Shown: piece by piece, positions 26,779-35,438 of the stretch
How the letters are laid out: every line of letters starts with the position of its first letter
Numbering within the stretch: the first letter of the stretch is position 1
Assembly (NCBI RefSeq): GCF_026340655.1
Contig: NZ_JAPEOZ010000001.1
Coordinates: forward strand, 2,666,001 to 2,730,000
Source: Streptomyces sp. NBC_01275
GTDB taxonomy: Bacteria > Actinomycetota > Actinomycetes > Streptomycetales > Streptomycetaceae
Length of the DNA stretch: 64,000 nt
Direction: 5' to 3'
Translations under genes and position numbers: made by a program
The notes under the pieces: model-generated
Told to the model about the DNA's origin: nothing
Database searches by the model: none
The model's input: the letters and a program-made list of their open reading frames with translations, nothing else

Positions 26779-27051
26779 TCATTCCTCCGGCGGGAACACC
26801 GGCTCCCCACTCCCCATCAGCGTGATCACGATCGCCTCCACCGGGCAGCTCTCCGCCGCCTCCAGGACCCGTTCGTTCGCGTCCGTGTCGGGGTCGACCG
26901 GGTGGGACTGCCGGGCGGAGTCGAGCCGGAAGCCGTCCGGGGCGTGGTGGAGGCACTGGGCGGAGCCGATGCACAGGGAGCGGTCGACCTCGACGTGCCA
27001 GCGGTCGCCCGCGCCCAGGCTCGGCTCCGTTCGCACGGGATGCACCCCCAT
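26779..27051 (-). CDS. 3Fe-4S ferredoxin (P450 partner type)
   Basis: The 90-residue electron carrier has the single-cluster pattern Cys27-x5-Cys33 (CIGSAQCLHHAP) and Cys69-Pro (ESCPVEAI), typical of ferredoxins that feed actinobacterial cytochromes P450. It lies four bases after the aldehyde dehydrogenase, so both come from one transcript under the KstR-like box at 28589. The likely partner is the CYP125-like enzyme encoded 5 kb away, which has no ferredoxin beside it. Confidence 0.9.
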   Translation of the reverse strand: MGVHPVRTEPSLGAGDRWHVEVDRSLCIGSAQCLHHAPDGFRLDSARQSHPVDPDTDANERVLEAAESCPVEAIVITLMGSGEPVFPPEE

Positions 27052-27055
27052 CCCC

Positions 27056-28513
27056 TCAGCCCTCCCAGCCGGCCGGGAGGTGGATCATCTTGTGCTCGAG
27101 GTACTCGCCGAAGCCCTCCGGGCCGAACTCCCGCCCCAGACCTGAGTTCTTGTAGCCGCCGAACGGGCCGAGCATGTCGAGGCTGAAGGTGTTGACGGAG
27201 TAGGTGCCGGTACGGACCTGACGGGCGACCTCGATGCCGTGCGCCACGTCCGCCGTCCACACGCTGCCGCTGAGGCCGTAGTCGGAGTCGTTGGCGATCT
27301 TCAGCGCCTCGGACTCGTCGCCGTAGGGAAGCAGGCAGATCACCGGGCCGAAGATCTCCTCCCGGGCTATCCGCATGGAGTTGTCGACGTCGCCGAAGAG
27401 GGTCGGCTCGACGTACCAGCCCCGGTCCAGACCCGGTGGACGGCCGCCGCCCGTGAGGACCTTCGCGCCCTCCTCCTGGCCGATGCGGATGTAGTCGAGG
27501 TTGCGCTGCTGCTGCCGCCTGGCGACCAGCGGGCCGACCTGGGTCGCCGGGTCCAGCGGGTCGCCGACGACCAGGGCGCTCGCCGCCGCGGCGAAGGCGT
27601 CCGCGAACTCGTCGTAGCGGGAGCGCGGCAGCAGGATGCGGGTCTGGGCGACGCAGGCCTGCCCGTTGTTCATCCAGGCCGCCGAGACGATGCCGGGGAC
27701 GGACGTCGTGATGTCCGCGTCGGGCAGGACGACGGCCGCCGACTTGCCGCCGAGCTCCAGGGTCACCCGGGTCAGGTTCCTGGCCGCCACCTCCATGACC
27801 CGTTTGCCGGCCGCGACCGACCCCGTGAAGGAGACCTTGTCGACGCCGGGGTGTCCGACCAGGTACTCGCTCACCTCGCGGTCCGCCGGAAGGATCGACA
27901 GAACGCCCTCGGGCAGACCGGCGTCCCGCGCGATCTCGGCGAGGAGGTAGGCGTCCAGCGGGGACTCGGGCGACGGCTTGAGCACCACCGTGCAGCCGGT
28001 GAGCAGCGCGGGCGCGAGCTTGGCGGCGGCGACGAACTGCGGGACGTTCCAGGGGACCACGGCCGCGACCACGCCCACCGGCTCACGCCGGACGAGGATG
28101 CGCCCCAGAACCCCGTCGCGCCGCTCCTCGTAGGTGAAGTTCCGGGCGACCGTGATCGCCGCGTCCCAGACCATCATCGCGCCGAGGGCCTGCGCGAGGA
28201 CGCTCCAGGAGTACGGGGAGCCGTTCTCGGAGGAGATGACGCGGGCGATCTCCTCGTGCCGGGCGGCGATCCCGTCCTTGATGCGGGTGACGACGGCGAT
28301 CCGCTCGTCGAGCGGGAGCCGGGGCCAGGGCCCCTCGTCGAAGGCCCGCCGCGCCACGGCCACCGCCCGGTCGACGTCGGCCGTCGACGCGTGCGGCACC
28401 CGCCCGATGACCTCCTCGGTGTGCGGCGAGATCACCTCGATGACGCCCTTGCCCAGCGGGTCGGTCAGTTCCCCGCCGATGAACAGCTGTCCGTGTTCCA
28501 CGAGCTCGGCCAT
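27056..28513 (-). CDS. Aldehyde dehydrogenase (NAD-dependent)
   Basis: This 485-residue ALDH has PWNVPQF, the FTGSVAAGK coenzyme loop, the general base glutamate in LELGGK (Glu253) and the nucleophilic cysteine in NNGQAC (Cys287). It belongs to the group close to betaine/geranial aldehyde dehydrogenases. In context it would oxidise the aldehyde formed by P450 or alcohol dehydrogenase action to the acid before CoA activation. ATG 28513 has a better spaced AAGG than the GTG at 28519. Confidence 0.9.
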   Translation of the reverse strand: MAELVEHGQLFIGGELTDPLGKGVIEVISPHTEEVIGRVPHASTADVDRAVAVARRAFDEGPWPRLPLDERIAVVTRIKDGIAARHEEIARVISSENGSPYSWSVLAQALGAMMVWDAAITVARNFTYEERRDGVLGRILVRREPVGVVAAVVPWNVPQFVAAAKLAPALLTGCTVVLKPSPESPLDAYLLAEIARDAGLPEGVLSILPADREVSEYLVGHPGVDKVSFTGSVAAGKRVMEVAARNLTRVTLELGGKSAAVVLPDADITTSVPGIVSAAWMNNGQACVAQTRILLPRSRYDEFADAFAAAASALVVGDPLDPATQVGPLVARRQQQRNLDYIRIGQEEGAKVLTGGGRPPGLDRGWYVEPTLFGDVDNSMRIAREEIFGPVICLLPYGDESEALKIANDSDYGLSGSVWTADVAHGIEVARQVRTGTYSVNTFSLDMLGPFGGYKNSGLGREFGPEGFGEYLEHKMIHLPAGWEG

Positions 28514-28569
28514 GGCCACTGCCTTCGTCTACGACGTCGCTGCTGGGTTTCTGAGCAGCTTCCGAGTTT

Positions 28570-28584
28570 CTGACGGTGTATCAG
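28570..28584. promoter_or_regulatory. CTGACGGT palindrome, site 3
   Basis: CTGACGGTGTATCAG lies between the divergent aldehyde dehydrogenase and metallo-beta-lactamase genes. It overlaps a second perfect dyad, GTATCAG-GAA-CTGATAC (28578-28594), and abuts the KstR-like box. Confidence 0.6.
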
Positions 28585-28588
28585 GAAC

Positions 28589-28602
28589 TGATACCAGTTC
28601 TA
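28589..28602. promoter_or_regulatory. KstR-like operator, site 3 (one mismatch)
   Basis: On the minus strand this reads TAGAACTGGTATCA, matching TnnAACnnGTTnnA except for GTA in place of GTT, the same deviation as the cyp125/fadA5 site. It lies about 76 bases before the aldehyde dehydrogenase start. Confidence 0.6.
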
Positions 28603-28640
28603 GTTATAGTGGGCAATGGCCGTGCGACGGAGGGCAGATG

Positions 28641-29699
28641 ATGAGCAGCCGAGACGACGACGATCCCCTGGCTCCGGTGCACGACCACGGCGGTGGCGTC
28701 CGCTCCCTACGGGTCCCCATCCCGGACAACCCGCTCGGCCACACCCTCGTGTACGTCGTCGACACCGACCGTGGACCGGTGCTGATCGACACCGGCTGGG
28801 ACGACCCCGCCTCCTGGGACGCCCTGGCCGCCGGACTGACGGCCTGCGGCACCTCGGTCGCCGAGCTGCACGGGGTCGTCGTCACCCACCACCACCCCGA
28901 CCACCACGGCCTCTCCGGCCAGGTGCGGGAGGCCTCCGGGGCGTGGGTGGCGATGCACGCGGCGGACGCGGCGATCGTGCGGCGGGCCCGCGAGACCCGC
29001 CCCGAGCGCTGGTACACGTACATGGCGGACAAGCTCACGACCGCCGGCGCCCCCGAGGAGCACATCGCTCCGCTGCGCACGCCTCCGGCCCGCCGCCGCC
29101 CCCTCCCCGGCCTCGCTCCCGCCCTGCCCGACCGCGAGATCGTCCCCGGCGAACTCCTCGCGCTGCCCGGCCGCCGTCTGCGCGCGATCTGGACGCCGGG
29201 CCACACCCCAGGCCACGTCTGCCTGCACCTGGAGGAGGAGCACCCGGCCCGGCTCCCGGGCCACGGACGCCTGTTCTCCGGCGACCACCTGCTCCCGGAG
29301 ATCACCCCGCACATCGGCCTGTACGAGGACCCCGACGACGCCACCGTCACCGATCCGCTCGGCGACTACCTCGACTCCCTCGAACGCGTCGGCCGCCTCG
29401 CCCCCGCCGAGATCCTCCCGGCCCACCAGTACGCCTTCACCGACGCCCCCGCCCGGGTACGGGAACTGCTCGACCACCACGAGGACCGCCTCACCGGCCT
29501 CCTCACGCTCCTCGCCACTCCCCTCACCCCCTGGCAGCTCGCCACCCACATGGAGTGGAACCGCCCCTGGGACCAGATCCCCTACGGCTCGCGGAACATC
29601 GCCGTCTCGGAGGCGGAGGCCCACCTGCGCCGCCTGGTGAAACTGGGCCGGGCGGAGGCGGTGACGGGAAGCGACCCGGTGACGTACGTGGCGGTGTGA
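28641..29699 (+). CDS. Metallo-beta-lactamase-fold hydrolase
   Basis: The 352-residue protein has the metal-binding motif VTHHHPDHHGL, WTPGHTPGHVCLH, SGDHLLP and a late histidine in LPAHQYAF, so the dinuclear zinc site is complete. After the MBL core comes a C-terminal winged-helix-like region (WQLATHMEWNRPW onward) as in LACTB2/RNase Z-like acyl hydrolases. Thioester hydrolysis is plausible in an acyl-CoA pathway. ATG 28641 is six bases after GGAGGG; ATG 28638 is the alternative. It shares its promoter region with the aldehyde dehydrogenase. Confidence 0.85.
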   Translation: MSSRDDDDPLAPVHDHGGGVRSLRVPIPDNPLGHTLVYVVDTDRGPVLIDTGWDDPASWDALAAGLTACGTSVAELHGVVVTHHHPDHHGLSGQVREASGAWVAMHAADAAIVRRARETRPERWYTYMADKLTTAGAPEEHIAPLRTPPARRRPLPGLAPALPDREIVPGELLALPGRRLRAIWTPGHTPGHVCLHLEEEHPARLPGHGRLFSGDHLLPEITPHIGLYEDPDDATVTDPLGDYLDSLERVGRLAPAEILPAHQYAFTDAPARVRELLDHHEDRLTGLLTLLATPLTPWQLATHMEWNRPWDQIPYGSRNIAVSEAEAHLRRLVKLGRAEAVTGSDPVTYVAV

Positions 29700-29745
29700 G
29701 GCCGCTGGGCCGACAAGGGGCGGGCAGGCCATGTGAAGGTCCGGC

Positions 29746-30282
29746 ATGAGCGGTCCCGTTCACAGGAGGGATCCGCGTAGTTCACAGCGCGGCTCTACGG
29801 TGCTGAAGCACCCGCCCGGCACCCCGGCCCCCCTGGTGAAGCCCATGGACCCGATCGAGCAACTCCTCGCCGAACGAGCCTGCCAGCGCCTGCTCCTCGG
29901 CCTCGTCCGCCGCCTGGACCTCGGCGAACAGCCCGCCTCCGTGGCCGAGCTGTTCACCGAGGACGGCACCTGGGCCTGGCCGGAGCGCGACCGGCTGGTC
30001 ACGGGCCGCGACGCCCTGCGCGCCCACTTCGGCTCCCGCGCCGCCGACCGCCGCGCCCGCCGCCTGATGTCCGACGTCCACGTCGAGGTGACCTCCCCGG
30101 ACACGGCGACGGCGACCTCGTACTTCACCACGTTCCACGTCGACCACGACCGCCCCACGCCGGGACCCCCCGTAGGGATCGGCCACTACGAGGACGTCCT
30201 GCACCGCACCCCCGACGGCTCCTGGCTCCTCGCCCGACGCACCCTGCACCTCTCCTCCAGCAGCCCGGCGCCTCTCCTCTAG
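29746..30282 (+). CDS. SnoaL-like (NTF2-fold) polyketide-cyclase/ketosteroid-isomerase family protein
   Basis: The 178-residue protein has an NTF2-like core from about residue 34 (PIEQLLAERACQRLLLGLVR, VAELFTEDGTWAWP, GRDALRAHF, HVEVTSPDTATATSYFTTFH). SnoaL_4 members bind small hydrophobic ligands and include dehydratases and isomerases, so a steroid role is possible though unproven. ATG 29746 has a GAAGG six bases upstream; a start at ATG 29845 would remove a disordered 33-residue leader. Confidence 0.75.
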   Translation: MSGPVHRRDPRSSQRGSTVLKHPPGTPAPLVKPMDPIEQLLAERACQRLLLGLVRRLDLGEQPASVAELFTEDGTWAWPERDRLVTGRDALRAHFGSRAADRRARRLMSDVHVEVTSPDTATATSYFTTFHVDHDRPTPGPPVGIGHYEDVLHRTPDGSWLLARRTLHLSSSSPAPLL

Positions 30283-30751
30283 ACCGCGGGCGAGCGGATC
30301 GACCGGACCGACCGGAGCGTCGGCGAGCGGATCGACTCCCCCGGCGAGGCGCCGGTCACATATGACGCGCCCGGCCCGTGAGGCGTCGTGAGCCCGCTGT
30401 CACCGAACCGCGCTTGAACGGTGAACCACCCCACATGACTCACATCACCTACTAACCACCCTAGTGGTGCATTTCGGACGCCATGTACATGACTTTGGCC
30501 CCTCTGACCTGCACATTGAGAGCCAGCTCACACGACCGACCTTCACCCCGAATACGACCACAACTAGCAAAAGGGGTCTTTGCGGACGGCTCCCGATCCT
30601 GCTTCTCTGGTTGACGTCGCACGGCGCCGACGAGCCCCACAGGCCTCGGCGCCGACGCATGCAGCCACCCACCGCAACCACGCGGTGCGGCCACGCACCG
30701 CGTGACTCCGGCATGCAGCGACGTCACTGTCCCCGAAGAAAAAGGTTCTCC
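30283..30751 (+). promoter_or_regulatory. Long structured leader of the secreted transglycosylase-like gene
   Basis: No gene is supported in these 469 bases. It holds a Crp-like dyad ATGACTCACATCAC (30435-30448, one mismatch to GTGA-N6-TCAC), a palindrome ACCAC-CCTA-GTGGT (30455-30468), an AT-richer stretch likely to contain the promoter (30470-30600) and a perfect 11-bp hairpin with GCCA tetraloop (30679-30704) 47 bases before the start codon. The hairpin has no U-run, so it is more likely a stabilising or translation-modulating leader element than a terminator. I compared it with the ydaO c-di-AMP riboswitch known before such genes and did not find that consensus. Confidence 0.5.
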
Positions 30752-31171
30752 GTGTCCGTCTCCGTCATCCGCCGCATCGCTTCCCCGAAGAAGGCCCTCA
30801 CCGCCGTCGCCGTGGCCGCCGCCACCGCCGGCATGGCCATGACCGCGGCGCCCGCCCACGCGGCCACCACCGTGGCCAGCGCCTCCCAGGCCCAGGCGAT
30901 CGCGCACAAGATGATCCCGGACGCCGCGCAGTACAACGCCTTCGCCAACATCGTGAAGCACGAGAGCGGCTGGGACGTCGACGCCACCAACGCCTCCTCC
31001 GGCGCCTACGGCCTCGTCCAGGCCCTCCCGGGCTCCAAGATGGCCTCCGCGGGCTCCGACTGGAAGACCAACGCCGCCACCCAGATCAAGTGGGGTCTGG
31101 ACTACATGAACTCCCGCTACGGCAGCCCGGTCGGCGCCTGGAACTTCTGGCAGGCCAACAACTGGTACTGA
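30752..31171 (+). CDS. Secreted lytic-transglycosylase-like protein
   Basis: The 139-residue protein has a signal peptide (RRIASPKKAL, hydrophobic run, AHA-ATT cleavage near residue 37) and a compact SLT/lysozyme-like domain with the putative catalytic glutamate in IVKHESGWDVDATN (Glu71), GAYGLVQALPGSKM and a C-terminal GAWNFWQANNWY. It would act on peptidoglycan outside the cell, like the small Streptomyces Swl/Rpf-type hydrolases. GTG 30752 follows AAGGTTCTCC. It is followed by a strong terminator, so it is monocistronic. Confidence 0.88.
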   Translation: MSVSVIRRIASPKKALTAVAVAAATAGMAMTAAPAHAATTVASASQAQAIAHKMIPDAAQYNAFANIVKHESGWDVDATNASSGAYGLVQALPGSKMASAGSDWKTNAATQIKWGLDYMNSRYGSPVGAWNFWQANNWY

Positions 31172-31200
31172 CCAGCAGCACCACCCACCGCGCGGTGCAC

Positions 31201-31236
31201 GAAGGCGGCGGCCCCCACCCCGGGGCCGCCGCCTTC
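31201..31236 (+). terminator. Intrinsic terminator
   Basis: GAAGGCGGCGGCCCC (31201-31215) pairs perfectly with GGGGCCGCCGCCTTC (31222-31236). It lies 30 bases after the stop of the transglycosylase-like gene. Confidence 0.85.
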
Positions 31237-31271
31237 GCCGTTTCCCCGGCTCCGCGTGATGCACTGAGCCG

Positions 31272-31970
31272 ATGACCACCGAGCCCGCCGCCCAGGACCC
31301 CGAGGGCGCCGAGACGCGCGGTGTCCCCCTGGTCCCCGTGCTCCTGGGCCTGACCGTGGTGAGCGGCCTGATCGACGCGGTCAGCTACCTCGGCCTCGGC
31401 CATGTCTTCACCGCGAACATGACCGGCAACGTCGTCGTCCTCGGCTTCGCCGCCGCAGGCGCCGCCGGCTTCTCCGTCCGGCACGCCGCGACCTCGCTGA
31501 TCTGCTTCCTGGCGGGCGCGGCGACGGGCGGTCGCCTCAGTCGCCGACTGGGCGGCGGCTCGCGGCGCAGGTGGGCGCGGCGGACCCTGGCCGTCGAGGC
31601 GCTCCTGCTGGCCGTCTCGTCCGCCGTGGCCTTCGCCGCCCCGGACGACTCTCCCGCCACGGTGTACTCCGTGATCGCCGTCACCGCCTTCGCGATGGGC
31701 CTGCGCAACGCGGCCGTCCGCAAACTGAGCGTGCCCGGCCTCACCACGACCACCGTCGTGACCATGACCCTGACCGGCCTGGCCTCCGACTCCTCCATGG
31801 GCGAGGGAACGGGCAGCCGCTCAGCACGCCGTACAGCGGCCGTGGTCGCGATGTTCCTGGGCGCGGCCCTGGGCGCCGGGCTGGTGATCCACCACGGCAT
31901 CGCGCTCCCGCTGCTGATCGCGGCCGCGGTGTCGGGAGTCCTGGCGGCGACGGCGTCCGGGCGGGACTGA
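31272..31970 (+). CDS. DUF1275 (YoaK) family membrane protein
   Basis: The 232-residue protein has six predicted membrane helices and the family's opening pattern VSGLIDAVSYLGLGHVFTANMTGNVV, here at residues 35-60, plus MGLRNAAVRKLSVPGLTTT. The function of the family is unknown; transport has been proposed. It stands between a terminator and a repeat-rich intergenic stretch, so it is probably transcribed alone. Confidence 0.85.
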   Translation: MTTEPAAQDPEGAETRGVPLVPVLLGLTVVSGLIDAVSYLGLGHVFTANMTGNVVVLGFAAAGAAGFSVRHAATSLICFLAGAATGGRLSRRLGGGSRRRWARRTLAVEALLLAVSSAVAFAAPDDSPATVYSVIAVTAFAMGLRNAAVRKLSVPGLTTTTVVTMTLTGLASDSSMGEGTGSRSARRTAAVVAMFLGAALGAGLVIHHGIALPLLIAAAVSGVLAATASGRD

Positions 31971-32111
31971 GAGAGCCCCGGCCGCCAGGCCAGCCGGCCA
32001 GCGAAGCGTCTCCGGAACCCGCACCGGAGCCCGCACCGGAGCAAGCACCGGAGCCCGTGCCGTCGGCGGCCCGATCCCCACGACGCCGGGACAGCAGGGT
32101 CGCCCCGGCGA

Positions 32112-32152
32112 CCACGGCCCACGGCCCACGGCCCACGGCCCACGGCCCACGG
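32112..32152. repeat. 7-bp tandem repeat (ACGGCCC)
   Basis: Five to six uninterrupted copies of ACGGCCC lie between the convergent DUF1275 and cyp125 genes. The flanking stretch 31995-32060 has decayed repeats of CACCGGAGCCCG type. The unit length equals that of the repeat at 26708. Confidence 0.85.
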
Positions 32153-32212
32153 GTGACGCAGTCCACATCTCGGGGGTTCCCGACACCGGACGTCGCTTCC
32201 CGCCACTCCCCG

Positions 32213-33448
32213 TCACTCCGTGCTGACCTGCAACTCCTTCACCCCGTTGATCCAGGCGGACCGCAGCCGCCGGGGATCCCCGACGAGCCGGAGCCCCGGC
32301 ATGGCGTCGGCGACGGCGTTGAAGATGAGGTTGATCTCCAGCACGGCCAGCGACTTGCCCAGGCAGAAGTGGGGCCCGCCGCCGCCGAACCCGAGGTGGG
32401 GGTTGGGATCGCGCGTCACGTCGAAGTCGTCGGCGCGGTCGAACACCTCGGGGTCGTGGTTGGCGGAGGCGTAGAAGATCCCGACCCGGTCCCCCTTCTT
32501 GATCAGCTTCCCGCCGAGCTCGGTGTCCTGGGTGGCGGTCCGCTGGAAGGCGACGACGGGGGTGGCCCATCGCACGATCTCCTCGGCGGCGGTCGAGGGC
32601 CGCTCCCTCTTGTACAGCTCCCACTGCTCGGGATGGGTGAGGAAGGCGTGCATGCCGTGGGTGATGGCGTTGCGGGTGGTCTCGTTCCCCGCGACGGACA
32701 GCATCAGCACGAAGAACCCGAACTCGTCGGAGTTGAGATTCCCCTCGTCCTCGGCGGCCACGAGCGTCGAGACGATGTCGTGGGCCGGGCAGCGCTTCCG
32801 CTCGGCGGCCATGTTCATGGCGTACGAGATGAGCTCGGCGGCGGACTGCTGTCCGACCTCCTCGGTGATGGCGTACTCGGGGTCGTCGTAGGCGATCATC
32901 TTGTTGGACCACTCGAAGATCTTGGTCCGGTCGTCCTGGGGGATGCCGATGAGCTCGGCGATGGCCTGCAGGGGCAGTTCGCAGGCGACGGACGTGACGA
33001 AGTCGAAGGGTCCGGAGTGCTCGCGGGCGGCGGCGACGATGGCGGCGGCACGCGCCCGCAGCCGCTCCTCCAGCGCCCGTATGGACCGAGGCGTGAACCC
33101 GCGCTGCACGATCTGCCGCACCCGGGTGTGCTCGGGCGGATCCATGTTCAGCAGAATCAGCCGCTGAGCGTCGATCGAGTCACGCTCGATGTGCTCGTTG
33201 AAGCGGATGATGGCGGTGTTGAGGGTGGAGGAGAAGATCTCGGGGTGGGTGGAGACGTACCGGACGTCGGCGTGCCGGGTCACCGCCCAGTAGCCCTCGT
33301 CCTGGAAGCCGGCGACATTGCCCGACTGGGGGATCCAGCGGACCGGTTCGGCGGCGCGCAGCTCGGCGAACTCGGGTAGGGGCACATGGTGTTGCAGCAG
33401 GTCGGGGTCGGTGAAGTCGAACCCGTCGGGAAGCGCTGGACAGGGCAT
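32213..33448 (-). CDS. cyp125: Cytochrome P450, CYP125-like steroid C26-monooxygenase
   Basis: The 411-residue P450 has the I-helix oxygen-activation motif AGNETT (253-258), the K-helix EIVR (290-293) and the haem loop FGGGGPHFC with Cys362 as proximal ligand. The N-terminal PALPDGFDFTDPDLLQ and the overall sequence resemble CYP125, which oxidises the terminal C26 methyl of cholesterol or cholestenone to the alcohol and acid. It is divergent from the FadA5-like thiolase, with a KstR-like box, a CTGACGGT palindrome and a Crp-like site between. Electrons probably come from the 3Fe-4S ferredoxin at 26.8 kb. Confidence 0.9.
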   Translation of the reverse strand: MPCPALPDGFDFTDPDLLQHHVPLPEFAELRAAEPVRWIPQSGNVAGFQDEGYWAVTRHADVRYVSTHPEIFSSTLNTAIIRFNEHIERDSIDAQRLILLNMDPPEHTRVRQIVQRGFTPRSIRALEERLRARAAAIVAAAREHSGPFDFVTSVACELPLQAIAELIGIPQDDRTKIFEWSNKMIAYDDPEYAITEEVGQQSAAELISYAMNMAAERKRCPAHDIVSTLVAAEDEGNLNSDEFGFFVLMLSVAGNETTRNAITHGMHAFLTHPEQWELYKRERPSTAAEEIVRWATPVVAFQRTATQDTELGGKLIKKGDRVGIFYASANHDPEVFDRADDFDVTRDPNPHLGFGGGGPHFCLGKSLAVLEINLIFNAVADAMPGLRLVGDPRRLRSAWINGVKELQVSTE

Positions 33449-33476
33449 CGGCGGCTCCAGCCAGATGGCAGCTTTT

Positions 33477-33491
33477 CTGACGGTTCATCAG
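33477..33491. promoter_or_regulatory. CTGACGGT palindrome, site 4
   Basis: CTGACGGTTCATCAG lies 28 bases before the cyp125 start codon and is followed by AAAC as at 9656. The flank TTTT-CTGACGGT matches the GTTT-CTGACGGT flank of site 3. Confidence 0.6.
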
Positions 33492-33517
33492 AAACAGATT
33501 GCGGTGAAGGTAGTTGA

Positions 33518-34789
<1,272 letters not shown>

Positions 34790-34997
34790 CCCGGAAAAGA
34801 GACCGCGAGAACGCGGCGGGCCTGACCGCGAGGGTCGAGTCCGCCGGGTTCTCGGTCCCCACTCGTCACGGATTTTCATCCACCCCTCCAACTCCCCTCT
34901 GTACCATGCGTTTTGTCCCGCCCTGCTGGCAGCTGGGCGGTTCGGCCGCCGGGATCAGGGGCAACGGGATCAGGGGACAAGGGGAGGGGAACGGGAC

Positions 34998-35438
34998 ATG
35001 CTCACGGAGGCGTTGACCGCAGTGGCGGCCGGTGGGGGGATGGCCGTCGTCCAGGCGGCCGGGTCGGACAGCTGGGCGTGGTTCCGGACCCGGTGTGCGC
35101 GGCTCGTCGGGCAGGGGGACTCCGCGCGGGAGAGCGAGACGCTCGAGCTGCTCGACCGTACCGCCGCCGTGCTCGCCGCCACCGGCGAAGGTGAGCGGGA
35201 GCGGGTGCGGGCGGTGCACGCGGTGTTGTGGCAGGGGGAGTTCGCCTCGCTGCTCGGGTCGCTCAGCAGCACGGAGCAGGAGCGGCTCCTCACTCAACTC
35301 ACCCAGCTCACCCGGGAGTTCGGCAGTGAGGACGGGGCATCCGGTGGCGCCCTCACCGGTAACGCCTTCCACGGCCCCACCGCCGTCCAGACCGGCAACC
35401 ACAACCGTCAGGAGAACCACTTCGGGTCCGGCGGATGA
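34998..35438 (+). CDS. Bell-like helical protein with C-terminal RHIM/BASS-like amyloid motif
   Basis: The 146-residue protein begins with a mostly helical region (TEALTAVAAGGGMAVVQAAG then DSWAWFRTRCARLVG, residues 3-37) resembling the bacterial Bell domain, a HeLo/MLKL-like membrane-active death effector. After a second helical stretch (ERERVRAVHAVLWQGEFASL to about 108), it ends in a motif GNAFHGPTAVQTGNHN (residues 121-136). That motif has the Q-x-G-x-x-N core of RHIM-like bacterial amyloid signalling sequences (BASS) and is repeated at the N-terminus of the next gene product. Its stop codon overlaps the next start (ATGA). By analogy it is the effector that the NACHT protein triggers by templated amyloid assembly. 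No signal peptide is seen. Confidence 0.7.
   Translation: MLTEALTAVAAGGGMAVVQAAGSDSWAWFRTRCARLVGQGDSARESETLELLDRTAAVLAATGEGERERVRAVHAVLWQGEFASLLGSLSSTEQERLLTQLTQLTREFGSEDGASGGALTGNAFHGPTAVQTGNHNRQENHFGSGG

Noticed and set aside
30470..30751. ydaO (c-di-AMP) riboswitch before the secreted transglycosylase-like gene
   Set aside because: The conserved blocks of that riboswitch were not found; only an isolated hairpin and palindromes are visible.
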